Assembly: GCA_013140455.1 (NCBI GenBank)
Contig: JABFSU010000037.1
Span: forward strand, 1 to 64,000
Direction: 5' to 3'
Length of the DNA: 64,000 bases
Source: Nitrospira sp.
GTDB lineage: Bacteria; Nitrospirota; Nitrospiria; Nitrospirales; Nitrospiraceae
Positions 1 through 10,920 of this stretch are shown piece by piece. Made by a program: the position numbers and the translations under genes. The notes below the pieces were generated by a model, which saw nothing but the letters and a program-made list of their open reading frames with translations, was not told where the DNA came from and searched no databases. Positions within the stretch are counted from its first letter, which is position 1. Each line of letters opens with the position of its first letter.

Positions 1-2525
<2,525 letters not shown>

Positions 2526-2721
2526 AGAGGACGTCGTCAAGTCATGAGGATAGTACTTGCGGGAGAGATCGATCTACCGCACAAAATAGTCCGCGCAGTA
2601 TACAGCAAACTTTTTACGAATCCTACCAGGAAGGTAGGGAGGGCGATCCGGCACAGTCTGTCTTGACTCTCCGCACGACTCCCGAGTAGCATGCAGCCAT
2701 TCTTTCCCCTGGCTGTGACTT

Positions 2722-3021
2722 ATGATTCGTCGTTGGCAGACTCTCGTTGCGGTACTCGTGATCCTCTGTGTGATAGGGATCAGCGGAGTTGCGTCTGCCC
2801 AATCGGTCCTCCACGAAAACCAACATAGCCACCACCAAGCAGCCACACATGGGTCGGTCTTCTGCGCATGGTCTTGTGCGGCCGGTCAGACCCACGATGC
2901 AACGGTTGCTCCCGTTGCTCCCCTTGCAACATTGCTTGAGACGCTCGATCAGCCGTCGTTCTCCTCTTCTTATAATGTGACTCCCGCATTCCGCTCCACT
3001 CGTGCTCCTCCAGCCGCCTAG
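2722..3021 (+). CDS. Small exported His/Cys protein, CAW-RAPP family copy 1
   Basis: This is a 99-residue protein of unknown function, the first of nine related small proteins in the window. Residues 1-26 form a signal peptide or membrane anchor (basic start, long hydrophobic run, VASA end). A His-rich stretch follows (HENQHSHHQAATHG), then FCAWSCAAGQTH, which gives a C-x3-C pair, and the protein ends STRAPPAA. The arrangement of N-terminal hydrophobic segment, His cluster, CAWxC and terminal R-A-P-P recurs in the other copies. It recalls DUF2946-type proteins found beside metal-linked TonB receptors, but that is from memory and was not tested. It precedes a TlpA-like thioredoxin by 104 bp. 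I see no strong ribosome-binding site and no copy of the 30-bp island element upstream. Confidence 0.65.
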   Translation: MIRRWQTLVAVLVILCVIGISGVASAQSVLHENQHSHHQAATHGSVFCAWSCAAGQTHDATVAPVAPLATLLETLDQPSFSSSYNVTPAFRSTRAPPAA

Positions 3022-3125
3022 CCCTCTCTGTTCTCGCGCACTGTTTGAATACATAGGTGCAGGTGTTGTCGAATTGGTCATCCTCCGCTGATAGTGCGGG
3101 AGCCAGTGCTTAAGGAGTAGCCTTC

Positions 3126-3683
3126 ATGAGAAGCACCCGATACGGTCGATACGTATTAGCCGCCGCTCTGGCGATCGCCTTCGCAGGGGCGACGGGGTTG
3201 CCGCAATCCTGGAGCATGGGGTCGCGGGTTCCGGCGGTTGGCACACCGGCTGATGAATTCCGTCTGACAGATCTCGAGGGCAAAAGCCATAGCCTCAGTC
3301 AGTACCGTGGGAAGGTGGTATTGGTGAATTTCTGGGCCACCTGGTGCAAGCCCTGCACGACGGAAATGCCGGCCATGCAGGCCAGCTTCGACAAGCTGCG
3401 GGATAAAGGGTTCGTCGTCCTGGCGATCAACGAACTGGAAGACGACGACAAGGTTCGGGCCCACATCAAGCAGTACGGTCATACCTTTCCCGTGTTGATG
3501 GATCGCGACAATAAAGTGGCGAACCAGTTCGGCGTATTTGGATTACCGGTGAGTGTGTTTATCGATCAGCAGGGACGGGTGCAGGAGTACATCAAGGGCG
3601 GTTTGCTGACGGAGCAGATGATCAACGACGTGGTCGCGAAGATTCAACAGCAGGAACCGATTAAGGCGGCATCGCTTCGATAA
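3126..3683 (+). CDS. TlpA/ResA-like periplasmic thioredoxin
   Basis: This 185-residue thioredoxin-fold protein is probably exported and membrane-tethered, with a hydrophobic N-terminal segment at residues 9-24. The redoxin core follows: LVNFWATWCKPCTTEMPAM places the active-site pair at Cys74 and Cys77 (WCKPC), and the cis-Pro loop is GLPVSVFID. ResA/TlpA proteins reduce disulfides in periplasmic substrates such as apocytochromes or copper-binding proteins. Here it sits between two copies of the small Cys/His protein, 10 bp before the second, so those small proteins are plausible redox partners; this is inference from context. A good ribosome-binding site (aaggagta) precedes the ATG. A second TlpA-like gene lies in the tonB operon. 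Confidence 0.88.
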   Translation: MRSTRYGRYVLAAALAIAFAGATGLPQSWSMGSRVPAVGTPADEFRLTDLEGKSHSLSQYRGKVVLVNFWATWCKPCTTEMPAMQASFDKLRDKGFVVLAINELEDDDKVRAHIKQYGHTFPVLMDRDNKVANQFGVFGLPVSVFIDQQGRVQEYIKGGLLTEQMINDVVAKIQQQEPIKAASLR

Positions 3684-3693
3684 GCTTTTTATT

Positions 3694-4005
3694 ATGATGG
3701 TGAATCTGAAACAATCCTGGCTGGTCTGGTCGCTGCTGCTCTGTCTGGTGCTCGTGAACGGGTTCTTGGCGGTACCGGCGGTTGCCCATGCCGATCACCA
3801 TGCGAAGCATCAGGCCGGCACGCATTCCACCGGTCTATGCGCCTGGGAATGTGCCGCCGGTCAGAGCATCGACACGGCGGGGATCCGTCTGATGTCATCG
3901 CTCAGATTGACCGAGATCGTCGAGCACCGCCAGTCCGACTTTGTGCGCCAGGTTTCCGCTACCTCGCATTTCCTCCGCGGGCCTCCCTCTCTTTCTTTCA
4001 ATTAG
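3694..4005 (+). CDS. Small exported His/Cys protein, CAW-RAPP family copy 2
   Basis: This 103-residue protein of unknown function starts 10 bp after the thioredoxin gene and is probably cotranscribed with it. A hydrophobic N-terminus (residues 8-31, ending VAHA) is followed by HADHHAKHQAGTHS, then LCAWECAAGQSID. The C-terminus is FLRGPPSLSFN, the G variant of the family's R-A/G-P-P ending. CAWxCAAGQ matches copy 1 (2722) closely, so these two are the nearest pair on either side of the thioredoxin. The His cluster plus Cys pair suggests metal or heme handling, but no activity can be assigned. The start may be either of two early candidates; ATG 3694 preserves the hydrophobic segment. Confidence 0.65.
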   Translation: MMVNLKQSWLVWSLLLCLVLVNGFLAVPAVAHADHHAKHQAGTHSTGLCAWECAAGQSIDTAGIRLMSSLRLTEIVEHRQSDFVRQVSATSHFLRGPPSLSFN

Positions 4006-4094
4006 TCTTCCATCTGCAGTGATGACTGATCTATGGGGCGCTGATTCCACAAGGTGTGGAAAGGCGGCTTCCCATAATTGAAAGTGAGAGGATC

Positions 4095-4331
4095 ATGAAC
4101 AAACCACTGTTGCGTGTTGAAGAGGCGGCAGAAGCGCTTGCCGTCAGCCGATGGACGATCTACCGCTGGGTGGAGCAGGGCCGGTTGGAAGGCACCAAGA
4201 TCGGTCGCGGCAGTCTGCGGGTGTTTAGCCGGTCGATCGAGAAACTTGTTGAACAGAACCGGACGGATGACGTGTCTTCCGGCTTGTTCGTTCATAGCGG
4301 AGGGCTGTCTCCTGTGGGCTCCGCTGTCTAA
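4095..4331 (+). CDS. Excisionase-family helix-turn-helix protein, copy 1
   Basis: This is a 78-residue DNA-binding protein of the MerR-like/excisionase (HTH_17) type. The line LLRVEEAAEALAVSRWTIYRWVEQGRLEGTKIGRGSLRVF holds the whole domain, including the helix pair EAAEALAVSRWTIYRW and the wing KIGRGSLRVF. I chose ATG 4095, preceded by gtgagagg, over the upstream in-frame ATG because homology begins there and a paralogue at 12083 starts alike (MEPPLLRVQEAA). Such proteins are usually small regulators or recombination directionality factors. There is no integrase here, so a regulatory role in the island is more likely. It lies between the small-protein/TlpA genes and tonB, and ends in a strong hairpin. 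Confidence 0.8.
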   Translation: MNKPLLRVEEAAEALAVSRWTIYRWVEQGRLEGTKIGRGSLRVFSRSIEKLVEQNRTDDVSSGLFVHSGGLSPVGSAV

Positions 4332-4357
4332 TGAGCCCGCAGTATCTGCGATGGCCG

Positions 4358-4390
4358 ATGCCGACGGATGCTTGTAGCATCCGTCGGCAT
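4358..4390 (+). terminator. Strong hairpin after the HTH gene
   Basis: A perfect 14-bp inverted repeat (ATGCCGACGGATGC and GCATCCGTCGGCAT) with a 5-nt loop lies 26 bp after the HTH stop. No T-run follows. The right arm overlaps the 30-bp element upstream of tonB, so the site may combine termination of one operon with the promoter of the next. Confidence 0.5.
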
Positions 4391-4402
4391 TCAGCAGTAG
4401 AC
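4373..4402 (+). promoter_or_regulatory. 30-bp bipartite island element, copy 1 (upstream of tonB)
   Basis: This is the pattern TGTAGCA-N17-GTAGAC with exactly 30 nt end to end, ending 83 bp before the tonB start. The same two blocks with the same spacing recur at 10350, 13180, 18234, 22554, 26197 and 30466, with a degenerate copy at 39763. The element is asymmetric, so it reads more like an alternative-sigma promoter (two boxes 17 bp apart) than a dyad operator. Here part of it also serves as the arm of a hairpin. Confidence 0.55.
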
Positions 4403-4485
4403 GAACCAGGGATTCTGCCTTTACAAAGAAGGGCCGTGGATCACTTGTTCAGTAGTAATGCAGGTGTCCTTCATAAGGTGATGCC

Positions 4486-5625
4486 GTGATGATCGTACAA
4501 GAGCAGGACCGGGTTCCGATTGCAGCCTGGGGCGTGTCGTTTGCTGTACATGGGGCGGCGCTCTGTGTTGCGTTTCTGTTGGCGGCTCAGGTCCAGCCGA
4601 TTCTCAAGGAAGAGATTTTTCAGTGGGAGGTGGCGCTGGTTCAACCTTCATCGGACTCTCCTCGGACCGAGACGGCGCAATCCACTCCGACTGTTCAGCC
4701 GTCGAAGCCGACCCCGGTTCGGGCCGTTCAGGCGGCTCAGCCTGTCCAACCAGTAGAACCGGCGTCTGACATGGTCATGACCCGGGTGGCCACTCCGTAC
4801 AGCCCGGAAGTCGTCCATCCGACGATCGTGCCGCCTAAGCCGGAGCCCGTGCAGGAAATCGTTCAGGCGAAGGTTACGCCGGTCGCGCCGCCAGAACCGA
4901 AGAAAGAAGAGATCAAGCAGGAAGAGATCAAGCCGCAGGAAGTAGTGCAGCCGCAGCCGGTGATCCATGAACCGCATCCGGCACCTGTGCCGAAGGAAGT
5001 GACTCCGCCGGTTGAATCGGTTGTCACGGCCCAGGCCTATGAACCTCCCGCGCCGTCACGCGCGCATCACGCAGAGTCTGCTCCCGTGATTCATCATGAG
5101 AGCCCGTCTCCCGAGGAGATGGCGCCGGAGTGGCGGCCATTGACTGCGGCCGTCGGGAGATCCGCTCACGCGGTTGCCGAACCCTCTGCGCCGGCCGTGT
5201 CCTCATCTACTCCAGATGCGTCTATAGCCGCCGCAGTTCCGGCTCCGGCGTCGGCCGCCGCAATCCAGGCACCTCCTCACCATGCCAATGTGCCGATTGT
5301 CGCCAACGCGGCTTCCGTTCGTCCGGCGAGCAAGGCGGACAATGCCTGGCTGGCCGAGTCGCTCGGCCGGCGCATCAAGGAACTGACACGCTATCCCAGC
5401 TCGGCGCGCCTGAATGGATCGGAGGGGAAAGTTGTGTTGCGCGTCGTCCTCCGTGCCGATGGTCATTTGGTTGATGTGGTGGTGCATCGCAGCTCCGGCC
5501 ATGAGGTGCTCGATCGCGCGGCGATGGAGACGGTGAGATTGGCCTGTCCCATCCATATGAAACAAGCCTTGAGCGCGGCAGAGGTGGCTGTGTATGTGCC
5601 GATTGTCTATAGCCTTGCAGGATAG
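4486..5625 (+). CDS. tonB: TonB energy transducer
   Basis: TonB couples the proton-motive force, via ExbB/ExbD, to outer-membrane receptors. The 379-residue product has one N-terminal membrane helix (about residues 13-36), a long Pro/Glu/Lys/Val-rich periplasm-spanning region (about 45-270), and a TonB C-terminal domain in the last 85 residues (RIKELTRYPSSARLNGSEG, then VVLRADGHLVDVVVHRSSGHEVLDRAA). The start is GTG 4486 or the next codon, ATG 4489, with aaggtg upstream. It is the only tonB in the window, so it probably serves the six receptors here. It heads an operon: the next gene begins 9 bp after its stop. The 30-bp island element lies upstream. Confidence 0.9.
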   Translation: MMIVQEQDRVPIAAWGVSFAVHGAALCVAFLLAAQVQPILKEEIFQWEVALVQPSSDSPRTETAQSTPTVQPSKPTPVRAVQAAQPVQPVEPASDMVMTRVATPYSPEVVHPTIVPPKPEPVQEIVQAKVTPVAPPEPKKEEIKQEEIKPQEVVQPQPVIHEPHPAPVPKEVTPPVESVVTAQAYEPPAPSRAHHAESAPVIHHESPSPEEMAPEWRPLTAAVGRSAHAVAEPSAPAVSSSTPDASIAAAVPAPASAAAIQAPPHHANVPIVANAASVRPASKADNAWLAESLGRRIKELTRYPSSARLNGSEGKVVLRVVLRADGHLVDVVVHRSSGHEVLDRAAMETVRLACPIHMKQALSAAEVAVYVPIVYSLAG

Positions 5626-5634
5626 GAAGCATCC

Positions 5635-6924
5635 ATGAGACGCACGACACCAATATTGAAGAGCAGAGCTGTAGGATGCTTCGGGGTTGTGAGTAGCCTG
5701 ATGCTCTGTGCCACGATTGTGTTGGCCGAGTCTGCGCCTACATTCGTTCTTGGCCCCAAAGTGACGGCAGACCGCAAAGTACGAAGCGTCGTCGGGCCCT
5801 CTGTCCGGATCGATGACCAGGGACAGATCTCTCTTGCCTGGGTCGAGGAGGAAAAGGAGACCCGCACGGTGCTCTACTCGCGCATCGAGAAGGCCGGGGG
5901 CTCCCTCGGCGAAGTGGTGCGGGTGAATGGCCCAGGCGAGGTGCCCTATAGCCGCCAGGAAGCGCCGGCTCTGGCCGTATCCGGTGACGAGGTGCTCATG
6001 ACCTGGGCCATCACCCATCCGAAGGTGACTCCGGACAAGCCCTTCTCCAATGATCTCCGCTTGAGTCGTTCGTCCGACGGCGGGAAGACTTTCCAGCCGT
6101 CGGTGTTGGTGAACGACGATCAGCAAGTCATCGGCCACAGTTTCGATTCGATCCATGTGGCGCCCGACGGCGTCGTCCACTTGGCCTGGATCGACGGGCG
6201 AGAGGGCAAGAAAGAATCCGGCACGTTTGCCACGCGTTCCATCGACCTCGGCCGTACGGTTGAAAAGAACCTCAAAGTCGATGAGAGCACCTGCGTGTGT
6301 TGCCGGACGTCGATGACCAGCAGCCCGGACGGCACGCTGTACGTCGCCTGGCGCAAGATTCTTCCGGGCGATCTCCGCGAGACGGTCGTGGCGCGTTCGA
6401 CCGATGGAGGGCAGACGTTCACAGCACCGGTCATCGTTGGTCATGACAAATGGATATTCCCCGGCTGCCCTCATCGTCCGGCCTCCGTGGGGACGGATCG
6501 CCAGGGGCGCCTCTATGTGGTCTGGTACACGGAAGGCTCGGACGAAACGCCGTCGATCTATCTGGCTTACTCGGACGACAAGGGCGAGACGTTTTCGCCG
6601 AAACAGAAGTTGAATCTCTCCAAGGGCACTTTCCCGGACCATCCGCAGATGGCGGTCGATCCCGAGGGCCGTCTGGTCATTGTGTGGGAAGAACAGTCGC
6701 CGGTCCGGCGCGAAGTCGTGATGAGTGTGTCGCTCGATCGCGGGCAGACATTCAGCGCGCCGCAGAAATTGAACGAGAAGAAGGGGCAAACGCCCGCGCT
6801 GTCCATCAATGCGCAGGGGCTTGCCTCGCTGGCTTGGATGGAGCACGCGATGCCGTCGCATCGGATCGTCGTGCAAACGCTGCAGCTGCCGGTTGCCAAG
6901 GTCGTCGCGAAGCAGGAGCCGTAA
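5635..6924 (+). CDS. Secreted sialidase-like beta-propeller (Asp-box repeat) protein with a CxCC motif
   Basis: This is a 429-residue exported protein with a signal peptide (about residues 1-31, ending VLAES). It contains at least four Asp-box (BNR) repeats of the form S-x-D-x-G-x-T-F: SSDGGKTF, STDGGQTF, SDDKGETF and SLDRGQTF. These define a sialidase-like six-bladed propeller fold. I cannot see the full Arg triad and Tyr/Glu pair expected of an active sialidase, so no glycosidase claim is made. Cys220, Cys222 and Cys223 (TCVCCRT) and a later GCPH are unusual for a propeller and could bind metal or be TlpA substrates. The gene lies between tonB and tlpA with gaps of 9 and 1 bp, which argues for a role in uptake rather than carbohydrate use. 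Confidence 0.75.
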   Translation: MRRTTPILKSRAVGCFGVVSSLMLCATIVLAESAPTFVLGPKVTADRKVRSVVGPSVRIDDQGQISLAWVEEEKETRTVLYSRIEKAGGSLGEVVRVNGPGEVPYSRQEAPALAVSGDEVLMTWAITHPKVTPDKPFSNDLRLSRSSDGGKTFQPSVLVNDDQQVIGHSFDSIHVAPDGVVHLAWIDGREGKKESGTFATRSIDLGRTVEKNLKVDESTCVCCRTSMTSSPDGTLYVAWRKILPGDLRETVVARSTDGGQTFTAPVIVGHDKWIFPGCPHRPASVGTDRQGRLYVVWYTEGSDETPSIYLAYSDDKGETFSPKQKLNLSKGTFPDHPQMAVDPEGRLVIVWEEQSPVRREVVMSVSLDRGQTFSAPQKLNEKKGQTPALSINAQGLASLAWMEHAMPSHRIVVQTLQLPVAKVVAKQEP

Positions 6925-6925
6925 C

Positions 6926-7474
6926 GTGGGTGTTGTGCGAAAAGCATGGGGGATTGCGGGACTGCTGGTCATGCTCAGCCTGGCGGGGATATCAGGCGTC
7001 TGCGCCCACGATCCCTTTACCCCACTCAAGATGAGTCGGTTGCCGGCCGGAAGCATGGCGATGCCCTTCGAACTCACTTCGCTGGATGGCACGCGAGTCA
7101 GGTTGAGCGATCTAGCGGGCAAAGTCGTACTGGTGAATTTTTGGGCCACCTGGTGCGGGCCCTGCAAAGAAGAAATGCCGTCGCTGGCCCGCTTGCAGCG
7201 GCAGTTGGACCCGAAGAAGTTTGTTTTGCTGACCGTGACGACGGATCTCCAACGCCAGGGCATCGCCCAGTTTCTCTCGCATGCGGGTGTCACCCTGCCG
7301 GTGCTGTTCGATGAAGACCAGGAAGTGTCCCGATCCTTTATGGTGCGCGGGTTGCCGACCACAGTCGTGGTGGGCCGCGACGGCACATTGTTGGGTCGAG
7401 CGGTCGGGCCGCGTGAGTGGGACAGTCAGGAATCGGTGGCGCTCATGCGGCAGATGATGGAGAACGGGAAATGA
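6926..7474 (+). CDS. TlpA-like periplasmic thioredoxin, second copy
   Basis: This thioredoxin-fold protein is about 182 residues from GTG 6926. That start lies 1 bp after the preceding stop, with aggag 8 nt upstream; GTG 6935 is an alternative. A hydrophobic signal or anchor segment (residues 8-27) precedes the domain. VVLVNFWATWCGPCKEEMPSL sets the active-site pair at Cys77 and Cys80, and VRGLPTTVVV is the cis-Pro loop. The TlpA/ResA family reduces periplasmic disulfides. The gene is translationally linked on both sides: to the CxCC propeller protein before it, and to small protein copy 3 after it through an ATGA overlap. The physical coupling makes those Cys-containing neighbours its likely partners. 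Confidence 0.88.
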   Translation: MGVVRKAWGIAGLLVMLSLAGISGVCAHDPFTPLKMSRLPAGSMAMPFELTSLDGTRVRLSDLAGKVVLVNFWATWCGPCKEEMPSLARLQRQLDPKKFVLLTVTTDLQRQGIAQFLSHAGVTLPVLFDEDQEVSRSFMVRGLPTTVVVGRDGTLLGRAVGPREWDSQESVALMRQMMENGK

Positions 7475-7779
7475 AGCGGTGGACCCTCCCACTCGCGCTC
7501 GCCACGGCCGTAGTCTATTTGACGCTGTCGTTCAGTGCCGCAGCCTGCCTGTCCACGCATCAGGCGCAGCCGCGTTCTACCCATCACCACAGCGGCGGGG
7601 CCACCCATTCACTACTCTGTGCCTGGGCCTGCCAGGCCAATCAACCGGCTGACGGTCCATCCGCAGCGCCGGACTCGCAGCCGCTGGCTCTGGCGGCGTT
7701 GTTTTTGTCAGTCGCGTCCATCAGGCCCTCTCTGTTTCTTACCTATCTCGCGCAATCGCGCGCGCCGCCTCGTTTCTAA
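7471..7779 (+). CDS. Small exported His/Cys protein, CAW-RAPP family copy 3
   Basis: This 102-residue protein overlaps the tlpA stop by ATGA (ATG 7471, TGA 7472-7474), the tightest coupling of any family member and good evidence that the family is translated. It has a hydrophobic N-terminus (MKRWTLPLALATAVVYLTL onward), the His cluster STHHHSGGATHS, the signature LLCAWACQANQPAD, a second hydrophobic stretch (LALAALFLSVASI) and a terminal QSRAPPRF. A TonB receptor follows 127 bp downstream. Function is unknown. Coupling to a thioredoxin suggests that the C-x3-C pair is kept reduced or is formed by it. Confidence 0.75.
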   Translation: MKRWTLPLALATAVVYLTLSFSAAACLSTHQAQPRSTHHHSGGATHSLLCAWACQANQPADGPSAAPDSQPLALAALFLSVASIRPSLFLTYLAQSRAPPRF

Positions 7780-7905
7780 GCACTCATCACAATAGCGTTC
7801 AATCGTTGTTCTCCTGTGCGGACGATGCCGCGCCGTGTGCGGTCTTCGTCTGCGTGGGGGGCTGTGTCTCATCATTCATTCATTGTCGGGAGAGGAGTAC
7901 GGGCC

Positions 7906-10248
7906 ATGGCGTCGTTCAAGTGCGTCGGTCAGATTGCAGTCGTCATGACAGTCATCGGAACCCTGGCGGTAGGGCAGCCCCTCGCGCAGGCACAGGAGCC
8001 CAATCCAACGGATGCCGCAGCTTCGCCACGTGAACAGGAACTGCGTGGACAGCTCAAGGGAATTCTCCAGGAATTGGAAGAGCTTCAGAAAGGACGGGAG
8101 GAATCGGTGCCACCGGCAGAACGGCCGAAGACCGTGACGGAAAAGGCGCAGCCTGTGCTGCAAGAGGCGGAAACCATCGCGGCGATTCCGGAGTACGAGT
8201 TAGCCGATACGAGTATTATCAGCACGCGAGCTATCAAACGGCCGGAAGGCATTACGTTTTCATCTACCCCGCGCAGTGAGACTGAATCGCAGCCTACCAG
8301 AAACTTTCGTGAGTCGGTGGAGTCGATCCCCGGCGTCATCATGCGCCAGCGCAACGGGCCGCGCGATTTTCAGGTGTCGATTCGCGGATCAGGTACGAAG
8401 AACGGGTTCGGCGTCCGGGATGTGAAGTTTTACGAAGATGGGATCGGACAGACCCAATCGGATGGGTTGTCCCGGCTGGATTTGCACGATCCATGGTTTA
8501 TGGAGAGCGTGGAAGTGGTGCGAGGACCGTCCTCCTCTTTGTACGGCAACTACGCAATCGGGGGCGCGATGCATTTCAAGACGCGCCGCGGGGCTGACAT
8601 TGATGGTGTGGAAACATTTATTTCTGGCGGGTCTTGGGGGTATCAGAAGTACGGGTTGGCGATTGGGAAAGCCTATAAGAACCTCGATATCTCCTTCTTT
8701 AGCAGCTATGTCCGCGAGGATGGCTATCTTCCGCATAGCGACTATCAAACATCGACGGTCAATCTGAATTTGCGGTTCCGGATCGACGACCGGTCGAATT
8801 TTCTGTTCAAGGTCATCAACAACGATCTCGATGCGTTTTCTCCGGGACGTCTGACACAAAGCCAGTTCGATCAAAACCATCGCCAGCTCGGCGGAGTCAC
8901 CAACGCGACGACGAATCCAGTGACCCTGCACAGCAAGCGGCGCGATCGCCGGACGATAGTCGGCGGGCTGTATGAGCGGGAAATCGATGCCAATACGATC
9001 CTCCAGATCGAGGGCGACTACGACGTGAAGGACATCAATCAGCCGGTCAGCACCAACATCAATCCGAATTTCAAGCACTATACCAACCTCATCAATACCA
9101 GCCGGCTCTTCGATATGCCGTTGCGCAGCATCGTCGGATTCTTTGCCGACTATATGGAGCAAGAGGGGGGGAGTTACCGCAACCAGAACGATGGAACGGC
9201 AACCTTTGGCCCGTTACAACAGCAGACTAGGCTGACACAGAAAAATGTCGGCGTGCGGTTCCGCGAAGAATTAGAGTTTGCGCCGAAATGGACCTTGGCC
9301 GCGGGGTTTGGCTATGAAAACTCGGTGATCTCCGGGGTCGTGACCAGTTATGCCACCACCGCGACCACCAGCACCTTTACCAGCCGCACCAATGTGAATC
9401 GGACCTTCGATAATTTTGCGCCGGAGGTGTCGCTGACATTCAGGCCGAACGATGCGACGCGCTACTGGGCGCGCGCCTCGACAGGCTATGGAATCCCGGG
9501 TCTTGGCCAGCTCACGACGGGATTGGACGGGAACCCCGGTCTCAATACAGAATTGAAACCCCAAAAAAACACCGGGTTCGAAATCGGAACCGATTCGTGG
9601 GTCTCTCGGCAGTTCTATCTCCAGTTGGTCGGGTTCTGGACCATCTTTGAGAATGAACTCATTACACAGAGCGTTCCGCTGTCGCCTACGACAAACGGTA
9701 GTTTCTCGACGAATGCTGAAGAGTCGCAATACCGTGGGATTGAGCTGGCGTGGAAGTATCTGCCTGATGCTATTCCGGGGTTCAGTTGGACCGGCGCCTT
9801 TACCCATATGGAGAGCAAGTACGTCAAGTTTACCGACCAGTTTTCCGCCAACAACGTCATCACGCAGGTCAATCAGGCCGGGCATCATGTGCCGGCCGTC
9901 GAGAAGAATGTCTTGAACACGAAGATGGCTTACCACCACGCGGCGTCCGGAATCGGCGGCTGGGTGGAGGGGAGTTGGATCGACAGCTTCTTCGTCAACA
10001 ACAGCAACACGCTGGGATCGCCGGCCTATCTGCTTTTCAACGCCAATCTGAACTACAATATTCCTATCCGGAACAACAGCTTCATCCGGTTCGCCAAGTT
10101 CTATGTGGAGCTGGATAATCTGTTCGACAAGAAGTATGTGGCCAATGCTGTGCCGTCCGCGGACAGCACACCGGATGCGAACAAGCAGGCATTTCTGCCG
10201 GGTCTTGGCCGATCGGTGTATCTTGGTGTCACGCTGGGATTGTTCTAA
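7906..10248 (+). CDS. TonB-dependent outer-membrane receptor 1
   Basis: This is a beta-barrel receptor of 780 residues from ATG 7906, where agaggag gives a clear ribosome-binding site; the longer in-frame upstream ATGs lack one. A signal peptide (ending PLAQAQE) is followed by a charged helical segment with coiled-coil character (about residues 40-70, REQELRGQLKGILQELEELQ). The plug comes next (RNFRESVESIPGVIMRQRN, then VEVVRGPSSSLYGNYAIGGAMHF), then the barrel, ending FLPGLGRSVYLGVTLGLF with the expected terminal aromatic. It has no STN domain. Substrate is unknown; the copper or redox-type neighbours (TlpA, CxCC propeller, small His/Cys protein) suggest a metal or metallophore. It lies at the end of the tonB cluster. 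Confidence 0.92.
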   Translation: MASFKCVGQIAVVMTVIGTLAVGQPLAQAQEPNPTDAAASPREQELRGQLKGILQELEELQKGREESVPPAERPKTVTEKAQPVLQEAETIAAIPEYELADTSIISTRAIKRPEGITFSSTPRSETESQPTRNFRESVESIPGVIMRQRNGPRDFQVSIRGSGTKNGFGVRDVKFYEDGIGQTQSDGLSRLDLHDPWFMESVEVVRGPSSSLYGNYAIGGAMHFKTRRGADIDGVETFISGGSWGYQKYGLAIGKAYKNLDISFFSSYVREDGYLPHSDYQTSTVNLNLRFRIDDRSNFLFKVINNDLDAFSPGRLTQSQFDQNHRQLGGVTNATTNPVTLHSKRRDRRTIVGGLYEREIDANTILQIEGDYDVKDINQPVSTNINPNFKHYTNLINTSRLFDMPLRSIVGFFADYMEQEGGSYRNQNDGTATFGPLQQQTRLTQKNVGVRFREELEFAPKWTLAAGFGYENSVISGVVTSYATTATTSTFTSRTNVNRTFDNFAPEVSLTFRPNDATRYWARASTGYGIPGLGQLTTGLDGNPGLNTELKPQKNTGFEIGTDSWVSRQFYLQLVGFWTIFENELITQSVPLSPTTNGSFSTNAEESQYRGIELAWKYLPDAIPGFSWTGAFTHMESKYVKFTDQFSANNVITQVNQAGHHVPAVEKNVLNTKMAYHHAASGIGGWVEGSWIDSFFVNNSNTLGSPAYLLFNANLNYNIPIRNNSFIRFAKFYVELDNLFDKKYVANAVPSADSTPDANKQAFLPGLGRSVYLGVTLGLF

Positions 10249-10349
10249 GGAGTAAGTCCTCGACGGGGTCGCCATGCGGCGGCTCCGTCGAATGGACAAT
10301 TGCGGTAGATGTTTTTGCAGGAATGCTTTGCTTGAGCAACGCAGGATTC

Positions 10350-10379
10350 TGTAGCACAAGTGAGCAGCCATCGGTAGAC
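10350..10379 (+). promoter_or_regulatory. 30-bp bipartite island element, copy 2
   Basis: TGTAGCA-N17-GTAGAC, 30 nt, ending 49 bp before the ATG of small protein copy 4. The inner positions differ from other copies (CAAGTGAGCAGCCATCG) apart from GTGAGCAG and CGGTAGAC. The conserved part is therefore the two ends plus AGCAG, not a base-paired stem. Confidence 0.6.
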
Positions 10380-10428
10380 AGTCTCGGAGGTTCGGCGTAC
10401 ATGAGTACGCTGAAAGGGTAGATAGGAT

Positions 10429-10779
10429 ATGAGCGGTCGTTCTATGAGAGCAGTCGGGAGTGTCATCGCTGGTATTACGGCGGTGGTCTATTTTGGATTG
10501 GTCTGTCTGGCCGCCACCTGTTCGCTGGCCCTGCCGGTGTTCTCCCAAGCCGGCGGCCATGAGCAACATCACAGTCACGACAGTCATGAGACCGCGCATT
10601 CTTCTCTCTGCGCCTGGGCCTGCCAGGCCACTCCGGAGGCCGGCTTAGTCGTATCGGTTCCAGACGGCTTGTTCGAGCTGGTGGCGCTGGTCCCGACCGG
10701 TTCTCCCGTTCAGTCAATCTCAGTCTCTTCAGTGTCACTCCTCCGCTCCCGTGCTCCTCCCGTGCTCCCGCTCGGATAA
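10429..10779 (+). CDS. Small exported His/Cys protein, CAW-RAPP family copy 4
   Basis: This 116-residue protein of unknown function has a hydrophobic segment (residues 10-35), the His-rich stretch GGHEQHHSHDSHETAHS, and LCAWACQATPEAG, which matches copies 3 and 7 almost exactly. A second hydrophobic stretch follows, and the C-terminus is LLRSRAPPVLPLG. ATG 10429 has a modest ribosome-binding site; ATG 10444 is an alternative. The 30-bp element lies 49 bp upstream. The next gene (MerP-like, 11035) is 255 bp away across a structured leader. Six His residues in about 15 positions make metal binding likely but unproven. Confidence 0.75.
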   Translation: MSGRSMRAVGSVIAGITAVVYFGLVCLAATCSLALPVFSQAGGHEQHHSHDSHETAHSSLCAWACQATPEAGLVVSVPDGLFELVALVPTGSPVQSISVSSVSLLRSRAPPVLPLG

Positions 10780-10920
10780 TTCAGGCGGGACGCGTTCTTC
10801 GATTTTCAGCTTCAACGCGAGGGGGCTCTCGAACTTCAAGTGAGCCGGTCTACGCCTCGCCGAACGCTTTCCACCTGAGCAATCCGGGTTGTCCCGGTCT
10901 GTCTCGAAACATGTGTGTGG

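Noticed and set aside
5203-7386. Minus-strand open frame of 727 codons opposite tonB, the propeller and tlpA
   Set aside because: It is a GC-rich shadow frame; the plus-strand genes have clear domains and coupled starts, and the antisense product is Arg/His-rich with no recognisable domain.
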